Source of the DNA: Streptomonospora mangrovi
Lineage (GTDB): Bacteria > Actinomycetota > Actinomycetes > Streptosporangiales > Streptosporangiaceae
Assembly (NCBI RefSeq): GCF_027604915.1
Contig: NZ_JAJAQC010000009.1
Span: forward strand, 1-64,000
Reading direction: 5' to 3'
DNA: 64,000 nt
A program made the translations under genes and the position numbers. Shown here in pieces: positions 1-8,271 of the stretch (positions are counted from its first letter, which is position 1; every line of letters begins with the position of its first letter). Below the pieces are notes generated by a model, which saw nothing but the letters and a program-made list of their open reading frames with translations, did no database searches and had not been told where the DNA came from.

Positions 1-29
1 GGCCGCGCCCCGGGATGGGGGGCGCGGCC
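1..29 (-). terminator. GC-rich hairpin downstream of the CitE-like gene
   Basis: An 11-bp perfect stem, GGCCGCGCCCC pairing with GGGGCGCGGCC, closes over a 7-base loop only 9 bases after the stop of the leftward lyase gene. It has no U tract, which is usual for actinobacterial terminators. It could also serve a gene entering from the left. Confidence 0.55.
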
Positions 30-37
30 CGCCGCCG

Positions 38-952
38 TCAGTGGGGGCGGGCGCCCAGGTGCTCGGCGAGCGCGATCGTGCGCAGCGCCGACTCCACGAT
101 CGGGGCGTCGATGAACCGCCCGTCGGGCAGCGCGATGGCGCCGGTGCCGTCGGCGGCGCCCCGCTCGGCGGCCGCGGCGACCTCGCGGGCGCGCGCCACC
201 TCCTCCGCGTCGGGGGTGAAGGCGCGCCGGATCACCTCGACCTGGCGCGGGTGGATGGCGGTGCGGCCGAACATGCCCAGGTCGCGGCCAGCCCGGCAGG
301 AGGCGTACAGGCCCTCGGTGTCGGCGACGTCGGTGTAGGCCGCCATCGCGGGCGCCGGCAGCCCGGTCGCGGCGCAGGCCAGCACCACCTGCGCGCGCAG
401 CCAGGTGTAGGCGGCGTCGCCGCGCAGGCGCATCTGCGCGGCGAGGTCGGCCTCGCCCAGGGCCAGCGCCCGCACCGCCGGGTGGGCGGCGATGGCGGCC
501 GCGTTGTGCACCCCCAGAGCCGACTCCAGCAGGCAGTGCACCTCGGTGCCGGCGGGCAGCCGCTCGGCGACCGGGTCCACATCGGCCGGGCCCTCGACCT
601 TGGGCACCCGCACCGCGTCGGGCGCGGCGGCGGCGCCCAGGGCGCCGAGGGCGTCGAGGTCGCGGGCGCCGTGCTCCCCGCGCGGCGGGTTGATCCGCAC
701 GTGGACCCGCGGGCGGCGGGCAGCGTCGGCGGGGTCCAGACCGGCCAGGAAGCCGGCCACGTTGCGCCGCGCGGCGTCCTTGGCGGGCGCCAGCACGGCG
801 TCCTCCAGGTCGAGGATGACCGCGTCGGCGCCGCCGGCCATGGCCTTGGCGAACCGGTCGGGGCGGTCGCCGGGCACATACAGCCAGGCCACCAGGGGCG
901 GGCGGGCGGCGGCGGGCGCGCCGGGCGCGTCGGAGGCGGGCCGGGAGGTCAC
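38..952 (-). CDS. HpcH/HpaI (CitE-like) CoA-ester lyase
   Basis: This 304-residue protein belongs to the citrate lyase beta / malyl-CoA lyase-like TIM-barrel family, which cleaves or forms C-C bonds of 3-hydroxyacyl-CoA esters with Mg2+. Visible marks are VPGDRP near residue 27, the DLED motif at 48-51, the RIN substrate-binding segment at 86-88, a metal-binding Glu at 143 in LLESALG, and GEADL at 166-170. Its length is typical of the stand-alone CitE-like group. The start overlaps the stop of the upstream CoA-transferase by 4 bases, so the two are translationally coupled. The pairing with a family III CoA-transferase resembles dicarboxylate routes in which an acid is activated, hydrated and cleaved (for example itaconate/citramalate degradation), but the hydratase is not in view and the substrate cannot be named. 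Confidence 0.85.
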   Translation of the reverse strand: MTSRPASDAPGAPAAARPPLVAWLYVPGDRPDRFAKAMAGGADAVILDLEDAVLAPAKDAARRNVAGFLAGLDPADAARRPRVHVRINPPRGEHGARDLDALGALGAAAAPDAVRVPKVEGPADVDPVAERLPAGTEVHCLLESALGVHNAAAIAAHPAVRALALGEADLAAQMRLRGDAAYTWLRAQVVLACAATGLPAPAMAAYTDVADTEGLYASCRAGRDLGMFGRTAIHPRQVEVIRRAFTPDAEEVARAREVAAAAERGAADGTGAIALPDGRFIDAPIVESALRTIALAEHLGARPH

Positions 953-2136
953 GCCACCACCCCCGCCTCGCGCAGCCGCGCGATGTCGTCGGCGCCGTAG
1001 CCCAGCGCGCCCAGGACCTCATCGGAGTGCGCGCCCTTGGGCGGGCCCGCCCAGCGGATCCCGCCGGGGGTCTCCGACAGCCGGAACACCACGTTCTGCA
1101 ACGCGACCGAGCCCAGCTCCTCGTCGGGCACGTGCACGATCGACTCCAGCGCGGCGTACTGCGGGTCGTGGGCGATGTCGCGCACGTCGTAGATCGGCGC
1201 GACCGCCGCCTGGGCCTCCTCGAAGGCCGCGATCACCTCGTCGGCGTCGCGTTCGGCGATCCACCCGCCCACCGCCGCGTCGAGTTCGTCGGCGTGCTCG
1301 GCGCGGGTGCGGCCCGAGGCGAACCACGGCTGCTCCACGAGGTCGGGCCGCCCGACCAGGCGCACCACCCGCTCGGCGATGTTCTGGGCGCTGGTGGAGA
1401 TGGCCAGCCAGCGGCCGTCGCGCGTGCGGTAGGTGTTGCGCGGCGCGTTGCTGGAGGAGCGGTTGCCGGTGCGCGCGGGCACGGTGCCCAGGGCGTGGTA
1501 GGCGGTGATCTGGGGGCCCAGGACGGTGAGGATGGGCTCGATGATCGCCAGGTCCACCACCTGGCCGCGCCCGGTTTGCTCGCGCGCGTTGAGCGCGACC
1601 ATCACCCCGTAGGCCACGGCCAGCGCGGCGATGCCGTCGGCCAGGGCCAGCGGGGGCAGGGTGGGCGGGCCGTCGGGCTCGCCGGTGATGGCGGCGAACC
1701 CGCTCATGGCCTCGGCCAGCGTGCCGAACCCGGGGCGGTGGGCCATCGGCCCCTTCTGCCCGAACCCGGTGACGCGGGCGATGACCAGGCGCGGGTTGAC
1801 CTCCCACAGCCGCTCGGGCGCGAGGTTCCAGCGCTCCAGCGTGCCGGGGCGGAAGTTCTCGATCAGGACGTCGGCGTCGGCGAGCAGGCGCAGCGCGACC
1901 TCCTGGCCCTCGGGGACCGAGAAGTCGACGGCGGTGACGCGCTTGTTGCGCGAGAGGAGCTTCCACCACAGCCCGACGCCGTCCTTGGCCTGGCCGTGCC
2001 CGCGCGAGGGGTCGCCGCGGCGGGGGTGCTCGACCTTGATCACGTCGGCGCCGAAGTCGCCGAGATAGGTGGCCGCCATCGGACCGGCGAAGAGGGTCGC
2101 CGCGTCGATGACCCGGATGTTTCCCAGGGGTTGCAT
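949..2136 (-). CDS. CaiB/BaiF family III CoA-transferase
   Basis: This 395-residue protein moves CoA between carboxylic acids. It begins with the family pattern of a small-residue FAGP loop (residues 16-19) followed by DFGADVIKVEHP (28-39), then LIENFRPGTL (91-100) and GFGQKGP (124-130). I start it at the ATG at 2136 because the family N-terminus begins there; the open frame continues about 190 bases upstream through non-family sequence. The position that normally holds the catalytic Asp (PGxD) reads PGFG at 135-138, so the nucleophile is apparently replaced by Gly. It is coupled to the downstream lyase by a 4-base overlap and is divergent from the GntR regulator. Confidence 0.85.
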   Translation of the reverse strand: MQPLGNIRVIDAATLFAGPMAATYLGDFGADVIKVEHPRRGDPSRGHGQAKDGVGLWWKLLSRNKRVTAVDFSVPEGQEVALRLLADADVLIENFRPGTLERWNLAPERLWEVNPRLVIARVTGFGQKGPMAHRPGFGTLAEAMSGFAAITGEPDGPPTLPPLALADGIAALAVAYGVMVALNAREQTGRGQVVDLAIIEPILTVLGPQITAYHALGTVPARTGNRSSSNAPRNTYRTRDGRWLAISTSAQNIAERVVRLVGRPDLVEQPWFASGRTRAEHADELDAAVGGWIAERDADEVIAAFEEAQAAVAPIYDVRDIAHDPQYAALESIVHVPDEELGSVALQNVVFRLSETPGGIRWAGPPKGAHSDEVLGALGYGADDIARLREAGVVA

Positions 2137-2251
2137 GAGGATGCATCTTATAAAATATGGGATATAGGTCAACCCCCTGTGTGGCCCGGGTCGCACCGCG
2201 CCTCCCACTAGACTGGGCGCGACCGGTTTCGCGCAGGGAGGAGACGCCCCA
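2137..2251. promoter_or_regulatory. Divergent promoter region, CoA-transferase / GntR regulator
   Basis: This short divergent gap contains an AT-rich island at 2145-2170 that stands out sharply from the surrounding GC. It includes TATAAAATAT and a small dyad ATATGGGATAT, plausible as a -10 region and an operator for the adjacent GntR protein. No footprint-level consensus can be assigned by eye. Confidence 0.45.
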
Positions 2252-2986
2252 GTGGCTCGCGCCAGGACCCGCGGCTCTGCGGGGGCGACCACTCCCGCCG
2301 CGCCGGCCCGCCGCCCCCCGGGCAGCAAGGCCGACTACGTCCACGAGGTCCTGCGCCACGAGATCCTCAACGGCGAACTCCCACCGGGCGCGGCCATCGG
2401 GCAGGAGGAGATCGCCGCCCGCCTCGGGGTCTCGATCACCCCGGTGCGCGAGGCGCTGCGCCGCCTGGAGAGCGACGGCCTGATCTCCTACCGCGCCCAC
2501 CACGGCGCCACGGTGTCCGAACTCGGGTCGGGCGCCGCCGAGGAGCTGTACCTGCTGCGCGCGGCGGTCGAGGGGCTCACCGCCCGGCTGGCGGCCGCCC
2601 GCATCACCGACGACGGCCTGGCCCAGTTGCGCCGCATCCACGAGCGCATGCGCGGCGCCGACGCCCACCAGGCGGCCCAGGACAGCCGGCTGTTCCACCA
2701 GACCGTCGCCGACATCGGCGGCCCGGCGTTCCTGGCCGCCCACGTGCGCTCCATCCGGCAGAACAACCCGGTGCCGCCGTCGGTGTCGCTGTGGAACGAC
2801 CCCGACAACGCCCGCCTGTTCCTCGACGCCCACGAGCGCCTGCTGGAGGCGCTGGAGCGCCGCGACGCCGAGGCCGCCGAGCGGATCATGGCCGAGCACA
2901 TCCAGGCCAGCGCGGTCGCGCGGACGGCCGCCAACAGCGCCGAGCGCGCGGCCCAGGCGCCGCCCGACGGGGGCGACCAGCAGTAG
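2252..2986 (+). CDS. GntR/FadR-family transcriptional regulator (FCD domain)
   Basis: This 244-residue regulator has a basic Ala/Pro-rich N-terminus, a winged helix at about 27-90 (key residues IAARLGVSITPVREALRRLE), and a helical FCD ligand domain at about 95-225. The FCD domain carries the usual metal-binding His residues in LFHQTVADIGG, LDAHERLLEAL and MAEHIQAS. It starts at GTG after a GGAGGAG-type Shine-Dalgarno sequence. Divergent orientation to the CoA-transferase/lyase pair suggests that it senses an organic acid and controls that pair and itself. The ligand is inferred from family habit only. Confidence 0.88.
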   Translation: MARARTRGSAGATTPAAPARRPPGSKADYVHEVLRHEILNGELPPGAAIGQEEIAARLGVSITPVREALRRLESDGLISYRAHHGATVSELGSGAAEELYLLRAAVEGLTARLAAARITDDGLAQLRRIHERMRGADAHQAAQDSRLFHQTVADIGGPAFLAAHVRSIRQNNPVPPSVSLWNDPDNARLFLDAHERLLEALERRDAEAAERIMAEHIQASAVARTAANSAERAAQAPPDGGDQQ

Positions 2987-3264
2987 GACCGGGCGCCGGC
3001 CGCCGGGGACCCGGCCGGACGGGAGCGGGACCGGCCGGGGGACAGGTGCGCGCCGCGCGCCCGCCCGGCTCAGCCCGGGGCGGGCCGCGCCGGGCGCGCC
3101 GATCCACGTGGACCGGGTGGCCAGGTGGCACCCGCGTCGGCCGTCTCCCGGCGCTCGCCGCCCCGCCTGTGGTAACCAGAGGTAACCGCAGGTCCGCGAG
3201 CCCGCCGCCCGCCTCGCGGCCGGCCACCGCGCCGCCGCGCCGCCGATCGACACCGAGGGGTCCC

Positions 3265-3813
3265 ATGCCCAACGCCGACATCATGGTCGAACTCGTCGAC
3301 CCCGAGGGCACCGCCGTCGCCGTCTCGGAGAAGCTCGCCGCCCACCAGCCGCCGGGCGCCCTGCACCGCGCGTTCTCCGTGTTCCTGTTCTCCGCCGACG
3401 GCCGGATGCTGCTCCAGCGCCGGGCGCACGAGAAGTACCACTCGCCCGGGGTGTGGTCCAACACCTGCTGCGGCCACCCCTACCCCGGCGAGCCCCCGTT
3501 CCTGGCCGCCGCCCGCCGCACCGTCGAGGAGCTGGGCGCCGCCCCCACCCTCCTCACCGAGGCCGGCACGGTCACCTACGACCTCCCCGACCCAGCCTCC
3601 GGCCTGGTCGAGAAGGAGTACAACCACCTCTTCGTGGGCCGCCTGGGCGCCCCCCTCAACCCCGACCCCCTGGAGGTCGCCGAGACCACCCTCGCCACCC
3701 CCGAGGCCCTGGCCGACCTCCTCGCCGAGGCCCCGTTCTCGGTCTGGTTCCCCACCGTCCTCACCGCCGCCCGCCCCGCCATCCGCACCGCCTTCCCCGG
3801 CGCCGGCTGGTAG
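3265..3813 (+). CDS. idi: Isopentenyl-diphosphate delta-isomerase, type I
   Basis: This 182-residue enzyme interconverts IPP and DMAPP, the isoprenoid building blocks, in the cytoplasm. It is a NUDIX-fold protein with the family marks HRAFSVFLF near residue 33, the active-site Cys segment SNTCCGHP near 66-73, and the metal/acid segment EKEYNHLFVG near 115-124. I chose the ATG at 3265 since it gives the normal family length; the open frame upstream has no family similarity. It lies alone between the GntR gene and a convergent gene, separated from the latter by a strong hairpin, so it is probably monocistronic. Actinobacteria with only the MEP pathway often keep idi as a non-essential balancing enzyme. 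Confidence 0.95.
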   Translation: MPNADIMVELVDPEGTAVAVSEKLAAHQPPGALHRAFSVFLFSADGRMLLQRRAHEKYHSPGVWSNTCCGHPYPGEPPFLAAARRTVEELGAAPTLLTEAGTVTYDLPDPASGLVEKEYNHLFVGRLGAPLNPDPLEVAETTLATPEALADLLAEAPFSVWFPTVLTAARPAIRTAFPGAGW

Positions 3814-3849
3814 CCCCGGCGCCGCACCCGGACGCGGTGCCCAGCGCGT

Positions 3850-3892
3850 CTCCCTTCCGGTGCCGCCGCCGTGGGCCGACACCGGAAGGGAG
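3850..3892. terminator. Bidirectional terminator between idi and the GIY-YIG-like gene
   Basis: A 13-bp perfect inverted repeat, CTCCCTTCCGGTG with CACCGGAAGGGAG, has a 17-base loop. It lies between two convergent genes and ends 7 bases before the stop of the leftward gene. Confidence 0.8.
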
Positions 3893-3898
3893 GGTGCC

Positions 3899-5566
3899 TC
3901 AGTCGGCGGCTATGGCCGCGGGAGTTGATTCTCCGCCGGACTCGGCGACGCTCTGCCTGTACTCGGCGGCCTCCGACGTCTCGGTGTACTGGAGCAGATC
4001 GCCGGCGACGCTTTCGAGGAGTTCGCGGACCTCGGCCGGTGTGGCGTAGAAGAACTCCCGTCGCTGGTTGACCCGGTTGACCCGCTTGTCGGCGAGCCTG
4101 CGGTGGAGTTCGGCCTCGACCCCCACCGCGTCGTTGGAGAAGTGCAGGGCGTGCACGTCGAAGTTGAACGGGACCGAGGCGTCACTCAGCTCCCGCACCC
4201 GGTCGAGCGGGTCGAGGCGGCGGGTCATCCCCACCTTCACCATGCGCTCGCCGAAGGAACCGAGGTTGGAGATGACGTAGACGTATCCGGCGCGGACGTT
4301 CGCGGCCCGCTCCTCCACGTCGTCCATGGCCTTGGCGATGTCGTCGATCTGCCCCTGCAGGCGCTGGGCGCCGCCCTCGTCGCCCTTCGCGCGGAGGGCT
4401 GCTAGCGCGTTCTCGTAGTGGCGGCGCTCCTTCTCCAATCGCGCCTTCTCCCGCTCCAGTTCAGCCTGCGCCAAACGCTCCTCGCGCAGACGCGCCTTCT
4501 CTTCGCGTTCGCGCTCTTTCTCCTCGGCGAGTTTGTTCAGGTGGTCGGCGGTCAGTTCCAGTTCGCGGAGGCGAAGTTGGTGGTAATTGTGGGATATGCG
4601 GATGTCCATGGACCGGCCGAGCTTCTCGACGGTGGAACGTGTCTTGCCGAGCCGCTCCCTGGCCGTCGCGAGCTTGTAGGGCTTCATACCGCGCACCAGG
4701 TTGTCAGCCTCGTTGTTGTAGGCGCGCAACAGCAGTTTGGAGAACTCGCCCACCATGCGGCGCCCTTCGGCGAGTGAGTCGTTCAACGTGAAGTTCGTGG
4801 TGGCCTGGACCGCTCCGCCGTCCTTGCGGTTCATGGCCTTGATCTCGTCCTTGAGCACGGCGAGTTCCGCCTTGTAGGCGACGGAGTCGTCCAGCGGATG
4901 CGCGTATTCATAGACGCCGGCCTCCTGCAGGGCCGCGATGTCCTCGGTCACGACGATCTGGCGCTGCAGTTCGCCGATGCGCGCCCAGAGTCGCTCGGAC
5001 TCGGCCACGGCGCGCGCGACCTCCGCCTGGTGGGCGGCTTCCACCTGGCGGTGGGCCTGCTGCGCCTGCTCGAACTCCCGGGTGTGGCGCTGCTGCAGTT
5101 CGGCGATGTCGTCGCCCAGCCGCCGCTTGACCTCCTCCAGTTCGGCGGCGTCCAGCACGCCGAGACGCTCCAGTTCGGCTCGCAGGTGGGCGTTCTCCTC
5201 AGCGAGGCGGTTGACCTTGTTCGCCAGTTCGCGGGCCTTGGATCGGGCGCCGAAAAGTCCGATCTCGGTGTCGACCAGGGGGGTGGCCGTCGGCTGGGTG
5301 GAGGGTTGCGGCTGCCCCGGCCCTCCTGCCGGCGGCGGAGCGGCCGCCGGTTGCGGCGGTATGGACGGGGAAGCGACGGGGACCCAGAACTGCCATCCCG
5401 CAGGCGCGGGACCCCACGCGGCGTTGGGATGCCAGCCCGGAGGCGGCACCCAGCCGGGCGGCGGCGCGGGCCAGTTCGGAGGGGAGTTATAGCGGTACCC
5501 CTCGAACGAGGTTCCCGGATAGGGCGAGGCGGGGCCGCCGGAGGGATCGCGGCTCTCCTGTCGCAT
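3899..5566 (-). CDS. DUF4041 coiled-coil protein with C-terminal T5orf172/GIY-YIG-type domain
   Basis: This 555-residue cytosolic protein has four visible parts. Residues about 1-95 are Pro/Trp/Gly-rich with repeated PPGW/PAGW motifs. Residues about 105-215 form a coiled coil. Residues about 215-330 match the DUF4041 pattern (ALQEAGVYEYAHPLDDS, NRLV-type helices). A charged coiled coil follows at 330-420. The C-terminus, about 425-535, is a GIY-YIG-like T5orf172 (MUG113) domain (YVYVISNLGSFGERMVKVGMT, then EAELHRRLADKRVN and REFFYATPAEV). Such proteins occur widely in actinobacteria and phages; a role in DNA processing or defence is assumed but unproven. It is a single gene, with the terminator shared with idi at its 3' end. 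Confidence 0.8.
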   Translation of the reverse strand: MRQESRDPSGGPASPYPGTSFEGYRYNSPPNWPAPPPGWVPPPGWHPNAAWGPAPAGWQFWVPVASPSIPPQPAAAPPPAGGPGQPQPSTQPTATPLVDTEIGLFGARSKARELANKVNRLAEENAHLRAELERLGVLDAAELEEVKRRLGDDIAELQQRHTREFEQAQQAHRQVEAAHQAEVARAVAESERLWARIGELQRQIVVTEDIAALQEAGVYEYAHPLDDSVAYKAELAVLKDEIKAMNRKDGGAVQATTNFTLNDSLAEGRRMVGEFSKLLLRAYNNEADNLVRGMKPYKLATARERLGKTRSTVEKLGRSMDIRISHNYHQLRLRELELTADHLNKLAEEKEREREEKARLREERLAQAELEREKARLEKERRHYENALAALRAKGDEGGAQRLQGQIDDIAKAMDDVEERAANVRAGYVYVISNLGSFGERMVKVGMTRRLDPLDRVRELSDASVPFNFDVHALHFSNDAVGVEAELHRRLADKRVNRVNQRREFFYATPAEVRELLESVAGDLLQYTETSEAAEYRQSVAESGGESTPAAIAAD

Positions 5567-5858
5567 AGATCTCCCATGGAAATGGCGACCGAGCGGGGGA
5601 CGCGGCAGACAAAAAGGACCGACAGCGTCGGTATTGGGCGAAATGCTACGACGTGGAGCAGGAACGTGGGCCGGTTTCTCACCGGGAAGGCCAGAAAATC
5701 AGAAGACGGCAGGCCATGCCGCCAAGGCGATCATCGGCGGTCCCGGTATTCCACAGGCGCCGCGCTCGACTGGCGTCCCGTGGCCGGGGCGCGGGAGCAT
5801 GGGGTGTGCGGTCGGGTGTGCGGATCCCGGCACAGGTCGGGAAGGGGTGGTGAGGGCT

Positions 5859-6473
5859 ATGGGTGCTGAGCCGATCGTGTTCCGGGAGGCCGGGCCGGGG
5901 GATCAGGCGGCCCTCGACGCGCTCGACGACTCCTTCACCACCGACGCGGTGTACCAGGTCGCCGCCGACGACCACGGGTTCACGCTCCGCGTGGTGCCCG
6001 TCGACCCCCCGCTGGTCAAGGTGTTCCCCGACGATGACGATGACGACGACGGCGACGACGGCGGTGACGGCGATCCCCAGGGCCGCGGCGCGTCCGCCGA
6101 CCGCCGCGTCGAGGTCGCCGTGGCCGGCGGCACCCTGTGCGGCTTCGCCGAGGTCGGGCTGGAGCGCTGGAACCGCAGGCTGGTCGTCCACCGGATCACG
6201 GTGGCGCCCGCCTACCGCGGGCGCGGTGTCGGCTCGGCCCTGATGCGGCGGGTCTGCGCCTACGGGCGGCGGCACGGCGCGCGCACGGCGTGGCTGGAGA
6301 CCTCCAACCTCAACGTCCCCGCCGTCCGGGCCTACCTGCGGATGGGCTTCTCCCTGTGCGGCCTCGACACCAGCCTCTACCGGGGCACGCCGAGCGAGGG
6401 CGAGGTCGCCCTGTTCCTCAGCCGGGACCTCGACCCCGGCGGCCGGCCGCCCTCCGGCCGGCCCGGCGCCGGC
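5859..6473 (+). CDS. GNAT-family N-acetyltransferase, 3' end unresolved
   Basis: This is an acetyl-CoA-dependent transferase of unknown acceptor. The GNAT core is clear: VVHRITVAPAYRGRGVGSAL (beta4 and the acetyl-CoA pyrophosphate loop RGRGVG), then ARTAWLETSNLNVPAVRAYLRMGF (alpha4). An unusual Asp/Gly run (about 15 residues, mostly Asp) near residue 55 sits between beta strands. I use the ATG at 5859; GTG codons at 5847 and 5850 are possible. Oddly, none of the three forward frames has a stop before the convergent NUDIX gene, and this frame stays open to 8183. The end given here is therefore only the point where family similarity and non-overlap end. A local sequence error or a lost stop is likely. 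Confidence 0.65.
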
Positions 6474-6983
6474 TCACCCGAGCGGGCCGGGGCCGGCGGT
6501 GGCCAGCGCCAGCACGGCGATCCGGGCGTCGATGGGGCTCATGCCCGGCAGCCCGGTGCCCGGGGACCACAGGCGCACCGCGGCGATCTCGGGGGTGGGG
6601 GCGAACCTCTCGGGGGCGAACACGCAGGTGCCGCGGAACACCGCGCCGCGTTCGCGGCGGCCCTCGGCCAGGGCGAACTCCGCCGTCCCCGCCCACCGCA
6701 CGCTTTCGGCGCGCTGCGCGGTCTCCTCGGCGAACTCCCGGCGGGCGGCCCGCTCCGGCTCCTCGCCCGGCTCTATTCCGCCGCCCGGCAGCTCCCACTG
6801 GGCGCGGTAGGTGTCGAACACCACCACCACGCCGCCGCGCGCGGCGGCCACCAGCAGCGCCAGCGGCATCGGCGGCGCGCCGGGGTCGGGGTCGGGTGGC
6901 GCGGGGCCGAACCCGAGCAGGGCGTTGCCGCGTGCGTCGCGCACGGGGAAACCCGCGCCGGCCGGTCCGCCAGGGGGTGTCAC
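6474..6983 (-). CDS. NUDIX hydrolase
   Basis: This 169-residue protein has a full NUDIX box at about 66-89 (GGGIEPGEEPERAARREFAEE followed by TA), the Mg2+-binding helix that hydrolyses a nucleoside diphosphate linked to some moiety. The preceding VVVFDTYRAQWELPGG is the normal beta-strand lead-in. The substrate is not predictable. It lies 48 bases downstream of the sirtuin gene on the same strand; both relate to nucleotide/NAD chemistry, which hints at a shared transcript. It converges with the GNAT gene, whose frame runs into it. Confidence 0.87.
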   Translation of the reverse strand: MTPPGGPAGAGFPVRDARGNALLGFGPAPPDPDPGAPPMPLALLVAAARGGVVVVFDTYRAQWELPGGGIEPGEEPERAARREFAEETAQRAESVRWAGTAEFALAEGRRERGAVFRGTCVFAPERFAPTPEIAAVRLWSPGTGLPGMSPIDARIAVLALATAGPGPLG

Positions 6984-7031
6984 AGCCTTCGTCCTACCCG
7001 CGAACGCCGCCGCCCACGGCTCGGGCGCGGT

Positions 7032-7916
7032 TCACCGGGTGTAGCAGTCCGCCAGGGCGCGCAGCACCGGCGAACACCCCTCCTCCACCTTGAGCGCGGC
7101 CAGCGCGTCGCCGCGCGTGGGCCCGCGGTTGACGATCACCACGGGCTTGCCCTGCTCGGCGGCGCGCTTGACGAACCTGCGGCCCGACAGCACCGTCAGC
7201 GACGACCCCGCCACCAGCACCGCCGACGCCGCGTCCACCAGGGCGTAGGCCTCGTGCACCCGCGCCTTGGGCACGTTCTCGCCGAAGTACACGATGTCGG
7301 GCTTGAGCACCCCGCCGCACGCCGCGCAGTCGGCCACCCGGAACCCCTCGGTCGAGGCCAGCACCGCGTCGGCGTCGGGCGCGGTCTCGACGTCCTCGAC
7401 CCCGTCGGTGAAATCGGGGTTGAGCGCGGTCAGCCGCTCGGCCAGGGCCGCGCGGGTGGTCACCTCGGCGCACGACAGGCACACCACGCGGTCGTAGCGG
7501 CCGTGCAGGTCGATGACCCGCCGACTGCCGGCCGCGTCGTGCAGGGTGTCGACATTCTGGGTGATCACGCCCGACACCACCCCGGCGGCCTCCAGGTCGG
7601 CCAGCGCGCGGTGGCCGTCGTTGGGCCGGGTGCGGTGCACGTGGCGCCATCCCACGTGGTTGCGCGCCCAGTAGTGGCGGCGGAACCCGGGGTCGCCCAC
7701 GAACTGCTGGTAGGTCATCGGGGTGCGGGGCGGGGAGTCCGGCCCCCGGTAGTCCGGGATCCCGGAATCGGTCGAGACCCCCGCGCCGGTGAGCGCGACC
7801 ACCGGTCCGTCGCCGAGGACCGCGCGGACCGCCTCGGCCGTGGCCGCGATGCCGGTCGGGGTGGGGGTGCTGGTCACCGAGTTGGTCACCTTATGAGGGT
7901 ATGCGCTCGCCGCCAC
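7032..7916 (-). CDS. Sir2-family NAD-dependent protein deacylase
   Basis: This 294-residue sirtuin removes acyl groups from lysine using NAD+. The Rossmann-fold NAD motif ALTGAGVSTDSGIPDYRGP is near residues 41-59. TQNVDTLHDAAG and the catalytic His in DLHGRYD follow. The zinc site is formed by CLSC and, further on, CAACGG. VLVAGSSLTVLSG closes the NAD pocket. The first in-frame GTG at 7916 is used; another GTG at 7889 would give a shorter, equally plausible protein. The extended segment between the zinc Cys pairs is typical of actinobacterial class II sirtuins. The NUDIX gene follows on the same strand. Confidence 0.9.
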   Translation of the reverse strand: MAASAYPHKVTNSVTSTPTPTGIAATAEAVRAVLGDGPVVALTGAGVSTDSGIPDYRGPDSPPRTPMTYQQFVGDPGFRRHYWARNHVGWRHVHRTRPNDGHRALADLEAAGVVSGVITQNVDTLHDAAGSRRVIDLHGRYDRVVCLSCAEVTTRAALAERLTALNPDFTDGVEDVETAPDADAVLASTEGFRVADCAACGGVLKPDIVYFGENVPKARVHEAYALVDAASAVLVAGSSLTVLSGRRFVKRAAEQGKPVVIVNRGPTRGDALAALKVEEGCSPVLRALADCYTR

Positions 7917-8184
7917 CCGGCCCGGACCTGCGCCTCGCCCTCACCCTGCGCCCGCCTTGGGACCGGCGCCGCGCCCTCTGATGTGGCTCTTTGTGACGCG
8001 CCCTTGACGCCCGGTAGGTCGCGGGCGACTCTGGCAGTGGAGTCCTGTCTCGCGGGGCACTCCCGACGACACGGGTCCGGGCCCGTCCCACCCCATGGCG
8101 GGCTCTCCGCTCGCGGCGGCCGGCGCGCGCCGCGCCGGCGGTGCGGCTCCCCACGGCGACCGCGGCTCACCCGGCTCGCATGAA

Positions 8185-8198
8185 TGGGAGCGCTCCCG
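8185..8198. promoter_or_regulatory. CelR/CebR-type cellulose-utilisation operator
   Basis: TGGGAGCGCTCCCG matches the 14-bp operator TGGGAGCGCTCCCA of CelR (Thermobifida) and CebR (Streptomyces) at 13 of 14 positions, with a perfect 12-bp core palindrome. It lies 74 bases upstream of the ATG of the GH12 gene. The known regulators are LacI-family repressors released by cellobiose. No LacI gene is in this window. Confidence 0.88.
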
Positions 8199-8271
8199 GT
8201 GCGGCTGCCGGCCCGAACGCGCGAACCGCCGGCCCCCAACGGCGGCGGACAGGCAGAAAGGAACCCCAGCC

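Noticed and set aside
5634-8183. An 849-codon forward frame containing the GNAT domain
   Set aside because: Only the first third matches a family; the rest is antisense to the NUDIX and sirtuin genes, which have full motif sets.
8141-8271. Upstream start (including the ATG at 8180) for the GH12 gene
   Set aside because: It would place codons inside the CelR/CebR operator and has no signal peptide at its start; the ATG at 8272 has a ribosome site and needs only a one-base correction.
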